In this document: positions 44,210 through 52,587 of the stretch, piece by piece
Position numbering within the stretch: the stretch's first letter is position 1
Layout: the number at the start of each line of letters is the position of its first letter
DNA from: Microbacterium sp. LWH7-1.2
GTDB taxonomy: Bacteria; Actinomycetota; Actinomycetes; Actinomycetales; Microbacteriaceae
DNA: 64,000 nucleotides
Assembly (NCBI RefSeq): GCF_038397755.1
Contig: NZ_CP151637.1
Location: 3,348,001 to 3,412,000 of the forward strand
Direction of reading: 5' to 3'
Notes under the pieces: model-generated
What the model was told of the DNA's origin: nothing
Databases searched by the model: none
Seen by the model: the letters and a program-made list of their open reading frames with translations, nothing else
Translations under genes and position numbers: made by a program

Positions 44210-44560
44210 TCAGGACGCGAGGACCTCGCGGAGGATGAGGGCGTGGTTGTGCGTGTCGTCGTGGACGGCGTGCAGCAGCGTCACGACGGGGTGCGGGGCG
44301 AGCTCCTCCCGGAGCGACGCGACGGCGGTGGCCGTCGGTCCGTCGAGTTCGGCCCGGTAGGCCGTCTCGAAGTCGGGCCACGCCATGTCGTCATGGTGGA
44401 ACGCCGTGCGCAGCTCGGTCGAGGGTGCGACCTCCTTCGCCCACAGGTCGAGTGCGGCCCGCTCCTTCGAGAGTCCGCGCGGCCACAGCCGGTCGACGAG
44501 GACGCGGAAGCCGTCGTCAGGGGCCGGGTCGTCGTAGACGCGCTTGAGCCGGATCTCCAT
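44210..44560 (-). CDS. DUF488 family protein
   Basis: 116 residues of the DUF488/YeaO-like family. Signature: IRLKRVYDDPAPDDGFRVLVDRLWPRGLSKERAALDLWAKEVAPS, then a HPVVTLLHAVHDDTHNHA stretch. Function unknown. Small gene directly upstream of the APH-like kinase, probably co-transcribed. Divergent from the gene at 44618. Confidence 0.88.
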   Translation of the reverse strand: MEIRLKRVYDDPAPDDGFRVLVDRLWPRGLSKERAALDLWAKEVAPSTELRTAFHHDDMAWPDFETAYRAELDGPTATAVASLREELAPHPVVTLLHAVHDDTHNHALILREVLAS

Positions 44561-44617
44561 GCGTCCATCCAACCCGCCGGCCCCGCCGCGCGCCACCGGC
44601 GTGGTGGGATGGGAGGC

Positions 44618-45133
44618 ATGCCCACCACGCGCGCCACCCGACGGCGAGGACCCCTGACGGCGCTCGAGGGCGCGGAACCCTCGGTCGCGATCGGCGACAC
44701 CGCGGCGCGGCGCGTGCGGCTCTCGCCGGAAGGGCTCTCCCGTCACATCGGCGAGCCCCGGTTGCAGTTCGTGCCGTGGACCCGGGCGCACGCGGTCACG
44801 GTGGACCCGCCGGGGTCCTGGTGGCCGTATCCTGCGGTCACCGACATGGCGGCGGCGCTGCTCGGCGGCGTGGCCGGCGGCCTGGAGGCCGGCGATGCGG
44901 CCGAGACGCCCACCTTCGTCGTCGTGATCACGACGCTCGAGGGGGAGCGGCTGGAATGGCGCGCCACGCAGCACCACCTCTCGGGCTACCGCCGCGGCGA
45001 CGCGCAGGCGACGACGCGGCTGGTGGAGTACCTGACCGCCCGCGGCGAGGCGCGCATGCTCCTCGCACGGCCCGCCGAGCTGATCGACCGGATCTCGGCC
45101 CTCACGCGCATCGGTCCGCAGTTCGGGCCGTGA
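44618..45133 (+). CDS. Conserved hypothetical protein
   Basis: 171 residues from ATG 44618 (a second ATG three codons earlier is in frame). Begins with a basic TTRATRRRG stretch, then RRVRLSPEGLSRHIGEPRLQFVPWTRAHAVTVDPPGSWWPYPAV and a C-terminal helix region RLVEYLTARGEARMLLARPAEL. It resembles a small PH-like or DUF-type protein with no motif that fixes a role. Divergent from the DUF488 gene. Confidence 0.68.
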   Translation: MPTTRATRRRGPLTALEGAEPSVAIGDTAARRVRLSPEGLSRHIGEPRLQFVPWTRAHAVTVDPPGSWWPYPAVTDMAAALLGGVAGGLEAGDAAETPTFVVVITTLEGERLEWRATQHHLSGYRRGDAQATTRLVEYLTARGEARMLLARPAELIDRISALTRIGPQFGP

Positions 45134-45200
45134 CGGCCCGGGCGAGCGCCGTTAGCCTGGTCCTGTCGCGCCGCCGGCCGGTGAGCGATGGGACTGAGTA

Positions 45201-45220
45201 CCGCGTATGCTGATACGCGG
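45201..45220 (+). promoter_or_regulatory. Palindromic operator CCGCGTATGCTGATACGCGG overlapping a -10 element
   Basis: Perfect 8+4+8 inverted repeat in the 119-bp gap before the acyl-CoA operon. It contains TATGCT, a good -10, at 45206-45211, so a dimeric repressor bound here would block the polymerase directly. The start codon of the SDR gene lies 32 bp downstream behind GAAGGAG. TetR-type regulators often bind such sites; no regulator gene is adjacent. Confidence 0.65.
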
Positions 45221-45252
45221 TTCCGCCGAATCCGGACTTCGAAGGAGAATCC

Positions 45253-46029
45253 ATGGACCTCACGGGCACCGCCGCACTCGTCACCGGTGGCGCGAGCGGA
45301 CTCGGCCTCGCGACGGCCCGGCGTCTCGCCGCCGCCGGCGCGACCGTCACGATCGTCGACCTGCCGAACTCGGCGGGCGCCGAGGTGGCCGCAGAGCTCG
45401 GGGGAACGTTCGCGCCGGCGGACGTCACGAGCCCCGAACAGGTGGCAGCCGCGGTCGCGACGGCCGCAGCATCCGGCCCCCTGCGCGTCGTCGTGAACTG
45501 CGCCGGCATCGCCCCGCCGGCCAAGGTGCTCGATCGTGAGGGCAACCCCTCGCCGCTCGAGGGCTTCGAGCGGATCATCCGCGTGAACCTCATCGGCACG
45601 TACAACGTCATCTCGCAGGCCTCGGCGGCCATCGCGAAGACCGAGCCCACCGCCGACGGCGACGGTGCGTCCGGCGAGAGGGGCGTCATCGTCAACACCG
45701 CGAGCGTCGCCGCCTTCGACGGCCAGATCGGGCAGCCCGCGTATTCGGCGTCGAAGGGCGGCGTGCACGCCATGACCCTGCCGATCGCCCGCGAGCTCGC
45801 GCGCTACGGCATCCGCGTCGTGACGATCGCCCCGGGCATCATGGAGACCCCCATGCTGATGGGCCTGCCGCAGGCCGCACAGGACTCCCTCGGCGAGCAG
45901 GTGCCGTACCCGCGGCGCCTCGGCAAGCCCGACGAGTACGCCCGCCTGGTGATGTCCATCGTCGACAACGGCTACCTCAACGGCGAGACCATCCGCCTCG
46001 ACGGCGCCATCCGCATGGCGCCGAAGTAA
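45253..46029 (+). CDS. SDR, 3-hydroxyacyl-CoA dehydrogenase type-2-like
   Basis: 258-residue short-chain dehydrogenase. TGGASGLG near residue 12, VDLPNS (NAD-type Asp), NCAGIAPP near 80, the catalytic Ser in NTASVAAFDGQ and YSASKGG near 168. The sequence pattern, including EGFERIIRVNLIGTYNVISQ and PGIMETPMLMGLP, resembles HSD17B10-type 3-hydroxyacyl-CoA dehydrogenases. GAAGGAG precedes the ATG. It is first in an operon with an enoyl-CoA hydratase. Probable role in beta-oxidation of branched or short acyl-CoAs. Confidence 0.88.
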   Translation: MDLTGTAALVTGGASGLGLATARRLAAAGATVTIVDLPNSAGAEVAAELGGTFAPADVTSPEQVAAAVATAAASGPLRVVVNCAGIAPPAKVLDREGNPSPLEGFERIIRVNLIGTYNVISQASAAIAKTEPTADGDGASGERGVIVNTASVAAFDGQIGQPAYSASKGGVHAMTLPIARELARYGIRVVTIAPGIMETPMLMGLPQAAQDSLGEQVPYPRRLGKPDEYARLVMSIVDNGYLNGETIRLDGAIRMAPK

Positions 46030-46037
46030 GGAGAAAC

Positions 46038-46820
46038 GTGAGCGACTCGATCCTCGTCACCCGCGACGGCGCCCTGGCGCGCGTGCGGTTCAACCGGCCG
46101 GCGTTCCTGAACGCGATGGGCTTCGAGATGGGCACACGCTGGCGCGACGTCGCCCACGAGCTCACCTCCGACTCGTCCGTGGGGGCCATCATCCTGGATG
46201 CTGCGGGCCCCGCCTTCTGCGCCGGCGGCGACGTGATCGAGATGGCGACGTCGGGGGCGTCGGGTGGGGACGTGACCGGCGCCGCGCACACGATCCACGA
46301 CGGCATCCGCACGTTCGTGGAGTCGGACAAGCCCATCGTCGCCGCCGTTCAGGGCGCCGTCGCGGGCGGCGGGCTGGGGCTCATGCTCACCGCGGACTAC
46401 ATCGTCGCCTCGGAGCAGTCCAAGTTCGTCAGCAAGTACGCCAACATCGGACTCACGCCCGACCTCGGCGTCTCGACGCTGCTGCCCGCCGCGGTCGGCC
46501 AGCGCCGCGCGCTGCAGCTGCTCCTGCAGGACCTCACGATCGACGCCCCCACAGCACTCGACTGGGGCCTGGTGACCGAAGTCGTGCCCACAGCCGACGT
46601 CGCCGCGCGCGCCGAGGCGGTGGCGCGGTTCTGGCTCGACAACGCCACCGGCGCTTTCGGGCAGGCCAAGCGCCTCGTCCGCACGGGCGCCGGGCGCCCG
46701 TTCGCCGAGAACCTCGACGACGAGGCCCGCTCGATCGGCGCGCGCTTCGACACCGACGAGGCCAAGGCCCGCGTCGCGGCCTTCGCCGCAGCATCCGCCA
46801 AGTCCGCGCGCCCGGCCTGA
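46038..46820 (+). CDS. Enoyl-CoA hydratase/isomerase family protein
   Basis: 260-residue crotonase. VRFNRPAFLNAMGFEMG, DAAGPAFCAGGDVIEM (oxyanion loop), AVQGAVAGGGLGLMLTADYIVA and FVSKYANIGLTPDLGVSTLLP are the family blocks. GTG 46038 behind AAGGAG, 8 bp after the SDR stop. The second catalytic Glu of true hydratases (usually FG-E-EI in loop 2) appears replaced here, so isomerase, dehydratase or thioesterase activity is also possible. Operon with the SDR genes at 45253 and 48221, separated from the latter by an IS element. Confidence 0.87.
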   Translation: MSDSILVTRDGALARVRFNRPAFLNAMGFEMGTRWRDVAHELTSDSSVGAIILDAAGPAFCAGGDVIEMATSGASGGDVTGAAHTIHDGIRTFVESDKPIVAAVQGAVAGGGLGLMLTADYIVASEQSKFVSKYANIGLTPDLGVSTLLPAAVGQRRALQLLLQDLTIDAPTALDWGLVTEVVPTADVAARAEAVARFWLDNATGAFGQAKRLVRTGAGRPFAENLDDEARSIGARFDTDEAKARVAAFAAASAKSARPA

Positions 46821-46830
46821 CCGCCCCCAT

Positions 46831-46899
46831 GTCCCACTTTTCGCCGAACGCGGCGCCCGCAGCGGCGGAAATCGCGACATGAGGGCCGGAAAACGGGAC
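46831..46899 (+). repeat. Imperfect long hairpin after enoyl-CoA hydratase
   Basis: GTCCCACTTTTCGCCG at the left pairs imperfectly with GGCCGGAAAACGGGAC at the right (11 or more pairs), enclosing a GC-rich centre. Lies between the stop at 46820 and the left end of the IS element and may be a terminator or a repeat-derived fragment. Confidence 0.5.
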
Positions 46900-46916
46900 A
46901 CCAACACCGGCTTGCA

Positions 46917-48202
46917 TTCCAGCGGTCATCGCAACGAGGGCTGATTCTCGGACATTAGCAGGGTGGCGAAGAGGTCCGCGGGTGCGCGGTCGCCGAGCGT
47001 CATTCGGGGTCGGCGATTGAGCTCGTCCTCGACTCTGGCGAGGTCCCGCGGCGTGTGGACGGCGAGGTTCGTCGACTTGGGGAAGTACTGGCGCAGCAAC
47101 CCGTTTGTGTTTTCGTTGCTGCCGCGTTGCCAGGGGCTGGCGGCGTCGCAGAAGTAGATCTTCGTGCCGGTGTCGGCGGTGATGTCGAGGTGCTTGGCCA
47201 TCTCGGTGCCTTGATCCCAGGTCAGCGTCCGCCGCAGCCCCTGCGGGAGAGCGCGGAGGGCCCGCACCAATGCTGCGTGCAGTTCGGATGAGGTGGGCGC
47301 GTTCAGGTGCAGCAGCTTCACGTAGCGGGTCTGCCGCTCTACGAGTGTGCCGATCGCGGAGCGGTGGTGCGGGCCGACGATGAGGTCGCCCTCCCAGTTG
47401 CCCGCCACCGATCTGTCTGTCGGTTCGAACTCGCGGTCGTGGATCGACAGCATCGGCTGCGCGAACCGGCGTCCGGCTCGGATCAGGCGGGTGTGCGCCC
47501 TGCGGTGGTCGCGTCCTGTCCGCAGCGGTGACGGGTCGGGTTTGCGGAGAAGCCCTGTTCCGGGCCGGTAGATCGCGAGATAGATGCTCTCCGTCGCGAC
47601 CCGCATGCCGGCATCGTCGGGGTGTGCGGCGCGCAGGGCGCGGCTGATCTGCTGCGGACTCCACCGCTCCTTCAATCTCGCCTTCACGTACGTGCGCAGC
47701 ACTGGATTGGTCGACAGCTTCAACGGCTTCGGGCGCCGGCGACGGGTCGCGGCGATGCTGTGCGCGTGGAACGGTCGGTACTGGCCGGACTCATGTGCGT
47801 TGCGTCGCAGCTCCCTACTGATCGTCGACGGCGACCGGCCCAGCGTCTTGGCGATCTCCGTCGGTCCGGCGCCCCTGCTCGCGAGGTCGGCGATCCGGAT
47901 GCGTTCCTCCTCGGACAGGAAGCGGGGCGAGATGGGGCGAAGCGCAAGCGGCTCGAGCGGCGGCACGACTTTCACCGTGCCATCCTTTCGCCGCACCGTC
48001 GTGCCGTCTCTCCAGATATACGCCGTGGTGCGCACGACACCGACCTCGCGCGCCGCGGCGGCCAACGGCCACCCTTGCGCGAGCAGCTCCATGAACCGCT
48101 TCCGCGCCAACGACTTCGGCCTCCGCCCAGGACCCTTCGGAACACGACGTGACGACAACATGACCTCCAACTGGTGTGATCACGTTGCGACGATCACTGG
48201 AA
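46917..48202 (-). mobile_element. IS30-family insertion sequence
   Basis: Bounded by imperfect terminal inverted repeats: left TTCCAGCGGTCATCGCAACG (46917-46936) and right, read on the minus strand, TTCCAGTGATCGTCGCAACG (48202-48183), 17 of 20 matching. It contains one transposase gene of IS30 type. A target duplication is not evident. It splits an acyl-CoA operon, with its right end 18 bp before the start of the SDR gene at 48221. Confidence 0.85.
46926..48161 (-). CDS. IS30 family transposase
   Basis: 411-residue DDE transposase. The N-terminal helix-turn-helix regions (WPLAAAAREVGVVRTTAYIWR; RGAGPTEIAKTLGRSPSTISREL) are followed by the catalytic core with NWEGDLIVG (Asp), TWDQGTEM (Asp) and RGSNENTNGLLRQYFPK (Glu), the exact IS30 motif set. 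ATG 48161 behind GGAGG; TTG 48170 is in frame. Apparently intact and full-length, so possibly still active. No ACGGATGC octamer inside, consistent with foreign origin. Confidence 0.95.
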   Translation of the reverse strand: MLSSRRVPKGPGRRPKSLARKRFMELLAQGWPLAAAAREVGVVRTTAYIWRDGTTVRRKDGTVKVVPPLEPLALRPISPRFLSEEERIRIADLASRGAGPTEIAKTLGRSPSTISRELRRNAHESGQYRPFHAHSIAATRRRRPKPLKLSTNPVLRTYVKARLKERWSPQQISRALRAAHPDDAGMRVATESIYLAIYRPGTGLLRKPDPSPLRTGRDHRRAHTRLIRAGRRFAQPMLSIHDREFEPTDRSVAGNWEGDLIVGPHHRSAIGTLVERQTRYVKLLHLNAPTSSELHAALVRALRALPQGLRRTLTWDQGTEMAKHLDITADTGTKIYFCDAASPWQRGSNENTNGLLRQYFPKSTNLAVHTPRDLARVEDELNRRPRMTLGDRAPADLFATLLMSENQPSLR

Positions 48203-48220
48203 ACCACCCGGAGGAATACA

Positions 48221-49072
48221 GTGACCGAATCGACGGATGCCGCGCCCCTCGCCGGCAAGACGATCCTGATGTCGGGCGGCAGCCGCGGCATCGGCCTCGC
48301 GATCGCGCTGCGCGCGGCGCGCGACGGCGCCAACATCGCACTGCTGGCCAAGACCGACACCCCGCACCCCAAGCTCGAGGGGACCGTGCACTCGGCGGCC
48401 GAAGCGATCCGCGCCGCCGGCGGCCACGCGCTGCCGATCGTCGGCGACGTGCGCAACGACGACGACGTGACCGAGGCCGTGCTCAAGACGCAGGGCGAGT
48501 TCGGCGGCATCGACATCGTGGTGAACAACGCGTCGGTCATCGATCTGTCGCGCTCGCTCGACCTCGACGCCAAGAAGTACGACCTCATGCAGGACGTCAA
48601 CGTGCGCGGGACGTTCATGCTCTCGCGCGCGGCGGTGCCGATCCTGAAGGAGGCGGCGAACCCGCACATCCTCTCGCTCTCGCCGCCGCTCAACCTCTCG
48701 CCGAAGTGGCTCGGCGGACACACGGGGTACACCCTCGCGAAGTACGGCATGACGATGGTGACGCTGGGGATCGCGGCGGAGTTCGCCGACGCCGGCATCG
48801 CCGCGAACACGCTGTGGCCACGCACCACCATCGCGACCGCGGCCGTGCAGTTCGCCCTCGGCGGCGACCGCATGATGAAGGTCAGCCGCACGCCCGAGAT
48901 CTACGCCGACGCCGCGCACGAGATCTTCACGAAGCCGTCGCGCGAGTACACCGGGCAGACCCTCATCGTCGAGGACGTGCTCGAGGCCGCGGGCGTGACC
49001 GACTTCTCGGACTACGCCGCTGTGCCCGGCACGCCGGACGAGGCGCTGTTCCCCGACATCTTCCTGGACTGA
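48221..49072 (+). CDS. SDR family oxidoreductase, HSDL2-like
   Basis: 283-residue short-chain dehydrogenase. SGGSRGIGLAIALRAARDGANIALLAKTD (cofactor site, near residue 17), NNASVIDLSRS, and YTLAKYGMTM (catalytic Tyr and Lys, near 170) are present; ILSLSPPLNL carries the catalytic Ser. This pattern matches HSDL2-type oxidoreductases linked to fatty-acid metabolism. GTG 48221 follows GGAGGA. It was probably third in the operon of 45253 and 46038 before the IS insertion; its own ribosome site is intact, its promoter may now lie in or before the IS. Confidence 0.86.
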   Translation: MTESTDAAPLAGKTILMSGGSRGIGLAIALRAARDGANIALLAKTDTPHPKLEGTVHSAAEAIRAAGGHALPIVGDVRNDDDVTEAVLKTQGEFGGIDIVVNNASVIDLSRSLDLDAKKYDLMQDVNVRGTFMLSRAAVPILKEAANPHILSLSPPLNLSPKWLGGHTGYTLAKYGMTMVTLGIAAEFADAGIAANTLWPRTTIATAAVQFALGGDRMMKVSRTPEIYADAAHEIFTKPSREYTGQTLIVEDVLEAAGVTDFSDYAAVPGTPDEALFPDIFLD

Positions 49073-49094
49073 AGCTCGCCCGCGAATCCCGGCC

Positions 49095-49150
49095 TCGCCG
49101 AGACCGGGGATCCGCCGCGAAACCGGGAACGTCGTCCTCGGTCTCGGCGA
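49095..49150 (+). terminator. Inverted repeat between SDR and VOC genes
   Basis: TCGCCGAGACCGGGG (49095-49109) pairs with CCTCGGTCTCGGCGA (49136-49150), 15 bp with one mismatch-type pair, 26-nt loop. It follows the SDR stop by 22 bp and precedes the leaderless VOC gene, so a terminator is likely. Confidence 0.55.
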
Positions 49151-49209
49151 AATCCCCCTGTCTCGCCGCGTCACTACCTCGTCCGGGCGCGCGGACGTAG
49201 GGTGGGGGC

Positions 49210-49596
49210 ATGGCGGTGCGGAGCCTGTTCCCCATCCTGCTGGCGCGCGAACTCCCCGAGCTCGTGCGGTTCTACGAGCGGGCGCTCGGCGGGGTCGTCG
49301 ACTACCGGTTCCCTGACGAGCACGGCGCCGACGCCTACGTGTCGCTGAAGATCGACGGGGTGTCCCTCGGCATCGGCCGCGACGACGACGCGCTGCCGCC
49401 CGGTGCGGGCGAACGGGTCGGCCTCTGGTTCTACGTCGACGACGTCGACCGCACGTTCTCGGCCTGGGTGGCCGCCGGCGGCCACCCGATCCAAGCGCCT
49501 GCCGACATGCCCTGGGGCGAGCGCATCGCGCAGGTGCGCGACCCCGCCGGCAACCTCGTGAACCTCGGCGCGGAGCCGCCCGCCGCCGAGAGCTGA
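49210..49596 (+). CDS. VOC (glyoxalase/bleomycin-resistance) family protein
   Basis: 128-residue VOC-fold protein. LFPILLARELPELVRFYERALGGVVDYRFPDEHGADAYVSLKIDG is the first module and GLWFYVDDVDRTFSAWVAAGGHPIQAPADMPWGERIAQVRDPAGNLVNL the second, with metal-type Glu/His positions partly changed. TAGGGT lies 6 nt before ATG 49210, so the mRNA is leaderless. Substrate unknown. Confidence 0.87.
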   Translation: MAVRSLFPILLARELPELVRFYERALGGVVDYRFPDEHGADAYVSLKIDGVSLGIGRDDDALPPGAGERVGLWFYVDDVDRTFSAWVAAGGHPIQAPADMPWGERIAQVRDPAGNLVNLGAEPPAAES

Positions 49597-49618
49597 CCCG
49601 GCGAATGAGGCGGCCGCG

Positions 49619-50500
49619 TCAGATCAGGCCGAGGCGGCGGAACGCGTTCGCGATCCCGTCGTCGAGCACGTCGGTCGTGACGAAGTCGGCGAGCTCCTTG
49701 AGCTCCGGCTGCGCGTTGCCCATCGCGACCGAGACGCCGCACACCTGGAACATCTCGATGTCGTTCCGGCTGTCGCCCACCGCGATCGCATCGGCCGCGT
49801 CCATGCCGAGATGAGTGAGCAGCAGCTCGATGGCCGACCCCTTCGTGGTCTCGCGCTCGCTGATCTCGCCGTTCGAGCCGCCGGGCAGCGGCATGCTGCC
49901 CGGCACGATGAGGAACTCGTCGCCGAGGTCGGCGCGCAGCTCCTCGAGGCCTTCCGGGTGGTCGCTGACGAAGACGGCCTTGTCGATGCGCGTCAGGTCG
50001 GCCTCGTCGGCGCTCGGGAAGGTGCGCTGGGCGAGCCCCACCAGCGAGTCCTCCGGCCGCACCTCCTGGCCGGACGCCTCACGCGCCGCGAGCGCCGCCG
50101 CATAGTCGCGCATCAGCTCTGCCATGCCGTCCGAGGCGTAGACGGCATCGCGCGTCTGCAGGAAGTAGCGGATGCCGCGGCTTCGCAGCGCCGTGAGCAT
50201 GCGGTCCGTCGCGGCCGGTGACAGGGGGCGGTCGACGACCACCTCTCCGTCCGAGACGACGAGCGCACCGGAGTTCGTCACCGCGCCGTCGAAGCCGATC
50301 TCTGCGACGTCCGGATGGATGTCGGAGGCCGACCGCCCGGTGCTCAGGTACACGAGATGCCCGGCTTCGCGCACCGCGCGGATGGCCGGACCAGTCGAGG
50401 GGCACACGTGCGAGCCGTGCTCGAGGAGAGTGCCGTCGACGTCGAGGAAGATGATGCGCCGGCGAGAGGAGAGGGCCGAGGTCTCGGCATCCGTGTTCAT
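49619..50500 (-). CDS. HAD superfamily (Cof-type) phosphatase
   Basis: 293 residues. Motif I IIFLDVDGTLLE near residue 17, motif II YLSTGRS near 52, motif III KGSAIELLLTHLG with Lys, motif IV VGDSRNDIEMFQ near 245; a cap domain lies between. These are Cof-type HAD phosphatases that act on sugar or cofactor phosphates. The ATG at 50500 overlaps the LysE stop by 1 bp (TGATG), so the two genes are coupled. Confidence 0.9.
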   Translation of the reverse strand: MNTDAETSALSSRRRIIFLDVDGTLLEHGSHVCPSTGPAIRAVREAGHLVYLSTGRSASDIHPDVAEIGFDGAVTNSGALVVSDGEVVVDRPLSPAATDRMLTALRSRGIRYFLQTRDAVYASDGMAELMRDYAAALAAREASGQEVRPEDSLVGLAQRTFPSADEADLTRIDKAVFVSDHPEGLEELRADLGDEFLIVPGSMPLPGGSNGEISERETTKGSAIELLLTHLGMDAADAIAVGDSRNDIEMFQVCGVSVAMGNAQPELKELADFVTTDVLDDGIANAFRRLGLI

Positions 50501-51138
50501 CAGTGCTTGTTCCCGGTGAAGAGGAGGATGCCGCCCAGGCCGATCATGAGCCCGCCGCCGGTGGCAGAGAGGGTCGAGATGCGCTTCGGGGAGCGCCCGA
50601 ACCACTCGCGCGCGCCCGCCGCGACGAGCGCCCAGATGCCGTCGGAGATGAGCGCGATCACGAAGAACACGAGTCCGAGCTCGATCATCTGCAGCGGCAC
50701 CATTCCGGCGTTCAGGTCGACGAACTGGGGGAGCACCGCCACGAAGAAGGCGATCGTCTTCGGGTTCGTGATGCCGACGACGAACCCCTCGCCGAGCTGG
50801 CGCCAGGCCGAGCGCGGCAGCGCGCCGCCGTTGGCCTCCGCGGCGGCGCGACGACGGTGGCGGATCGCCTGTACGCCGAGGTACATGAGGTACAGCGCTC
50901 CGGCGACCTTGACGACGGTGAACAGCACGACCGACTGCGCGACGACGCCGCCGACGCCGACTGCGACGAGACCGATGATCGGCAGCAGTCCGAGCGCGTT
51001 GCCGAGCACGCTGAGCAGCCCGCCGATGCGGCCCAGGGCGAGCGCGCGCCCGATCGTGAAGAGCACGCTCGGACCCGGGATCACGATCAGGACGAGCGCG
51101 GCGAGCGTGAAGGCGAGAAGGTTGGGGGCGGGCACCAC
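50500..51138 (-). CDS. LysE family translocator
   Basis: 212-residue exporter with six helices. LIVIPGPSVLFTIGRALALGRIGGLLSVLGNALG at the N-terminus is the LysE/RhtB signature, and GITNPKTIAFFVAVLPQFVD near residue 125 the second. Exports amino acids or their analogues in the family. TAGGCT lies 6 nt before GTG 51138, giving a leaderless start, back to back with rlmN. Confidence 0.9.
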   Translation of the reverse strand: MVPAPNLLAFTLAALVLIVIPGPSVLFTIGRALALGRIGGLLSVLGNALGLLPIIGLVAVGVGGVVAQSVVLFTVVKVAGALYLMYLGVQAIRHRRRAAAEANGGALPRSAWRQLGEGFVVGITNPKTIAFFVAVLPQFVDLNAGMVPLQMIELGLVFFVIALISDGIWALVAAGAREWFGRSPKRISTLSATGGGLMIGLGGILLFTGNKH

Positions 51139-51202
51139 AGGGCGAGCCTAGTCCGGGGCCCGGATCGGCATCCGTCCAGGAGTGTCCGCGTACCCTGGAC
51201 GC

Positions 51203-52468
51203 ATGACCGAGTCGCCCGTCCGCGCCACCGACCCAGCCGTGCGCAGCACAGGACAGCGCCGCCAGGTGCGTCCGGCGACCGAAGGCTGGACGCAGAAGAA
51301 GGATGCCGAGGGCCGGCCCCTCCTGCAGTTCGCGAGTCCCAAGCGCGGCAAGCCGCCCGTGCACATGGCGGACTTCACCCCCGAGCAGCGCGTCGAGAAG
51401 GTCAAGGAGCTCGGACTCCCCGGTTTCCGCGCGAAGCAGCTCGAGAAGCACTACTTCCAGCACTGGACCCATAACCCCGCCGACATGACGGACCTCCCGG
51501 CCGACGGCCGCGAGGAGTTCGTGCACGGCATGCTGCCGGCGCTCCTCACCGAGGTGCGCCGCCTCGAGACCGACCGCGGCGACACCATCAAGTTCCTCTG
51601 GAAGCTGCACGACGGCGCACTCGTCGAGTCGGTGCTCATGCGCTACCCCGGCCGCATCACGCTGTGCGTCTCGTCGCAGGCCGGCTGCGGCATGAACTGC
51701 CCGTTCTGCGCGACCGGCCAGGCCGGCCTCACGCGCAACATGTCGGCCGCCGAGATCGTCGAGCAGGTCGTGCGCGCCAACCGCCTCATCGCCGACGGCG
51801 GCCTCGGCGGCAAGAAGAAGGACGACCACTCGGCCGAGCGCGTCTCGAACATCGTCTTCATGGGCATGGGAGAGCCGCTCGCCAACTACGCGCGCGTGAT
51901 GCAGGCGGTGCGCGTGATGACAGACAAGCAGCACGGCCTCGGCATGAGCGCCCGCGGCATCACGGTCTCCACCGTCGGCCTCGTGCCCGCGATCACGAAG
52001 CTCGCCGCCGAGGACATCCCGGTCACCTTCGCGCTGTCCCTGCACGCGCCCGACGACAAGCTCCGCGACGAGCTCATCCCGGTGAACTCGCGGTGGAAGG
52101 TCGACGAGGCCCTCGACGCCGCCCGCGCCTACTTCGACAAGACGGGTCGCCGCGTCTCGATCGAGTACGCCCTCATCAAGGACATGAACGACCACGGCTG
52201 GCGCGCCGACCTCCTCGCCGAGAAGCTCAACGCCCGCGGGCGCGGCTGGGTGCACGTCAACCCCATCCCGCTGAACCCGACGCCCGGCTCGATCTGGACC
52301 GCGTCCGAGGTGTCGGTGCAGAACGAGTTCGTGCGCCGCCTCAACGACGCCGGCATTCCGACGACCCTCCGCGACACCCGCGGCAAGGAGATCGACGGCG
52401 CCTGCGGCCAGCTCGTCGCCACCGAGGAGGACGAGGCGGTCGCCGCCGTCACCCCGCTCGAGGACTGA
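51203..52468 (+). CDS. rlmN: 23S rRNA (adenine2503-C2)-methyltransferase
   Basis: 421-residue radical-SAM methyltransferase that methylates A2503 of 23S rRNA and A37 of some tRNAs. The cluster motif [15 protein letters not shown] near residue 160 supplies three cysteines, and the catalytic Cys of [17 protein letters not shown] lies near the end. [20 protein letters not shown] and [11 protein letters not shown] are further RlmN blocks. TACCCT 6 nt before ATG 51203 indicates a leaderless transcript. Confidence 0.96.
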   Translation: MTESPVRATDPAVRSTGQRRQVRPATEGWTQKKDAEGRPLLQFASPKRGKPPVHMADFTPEQRVEKVKELGLPGFRAKQLEKHYFQHWTHNPADMTDLPADGREEFVHGMLPALLTEVRRLETDRGDTIKFLWKLHDGALVESVLMRYPGRITLCVSSQAGCGMNCPFCATGQAGLTRNMSAAEIVEQVVRANRLIADGGLGGKKKDDHSAERVSNIVFMGMGEPLANYARVMQAVRVMTDKQHGLGMSARGITVSTVGLVPAITKLAAEDIPVTFALSLHAPDDKLRDELIPVNSRWKVDEALDAARAYFDKTGRRVSIEYALIKDMNDHGWRADLLAEKLNARGRGWVHVNPIPLNPTPGSIWTASEVSVQNEFVRRLNDAGIPTTLRDTRGKEIDGACGQLVATEEDEAVAAVTPLED

Positions 52469-52472
52469 TCCC

Positions 52473-52517
52473 CCGGTCGTCGAGCGTGCCCGCGAGTCGA
52501 AACGCAGAGTCGGAACG
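52473..52517 (+). repeat. Short interspersed repeat, copy D with extension
   Basis: CCGGTCGTCGAGCGTG then CCCGCGAGTCGAAACG (52473-52504), followed by CAGAGTCGGAACG (52505-52517), the same extension found beside copy B. Just after the rlmN stop. Confidence 0.7.
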
Positions 52518-52587
52518 CCGCGGCATCCGGGATCTCACGCTCCTCTAATACACCTGGTGCACAGGTTGCCCGCTCTAGGGTGTGCGG

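Noticed and set aside
46910..48210. Target-site duplication of the IS30 element
   Set aside because: Flanks next to the inverted repeats (GCA and ACC) do not match; the duplication may be too short or decayed.
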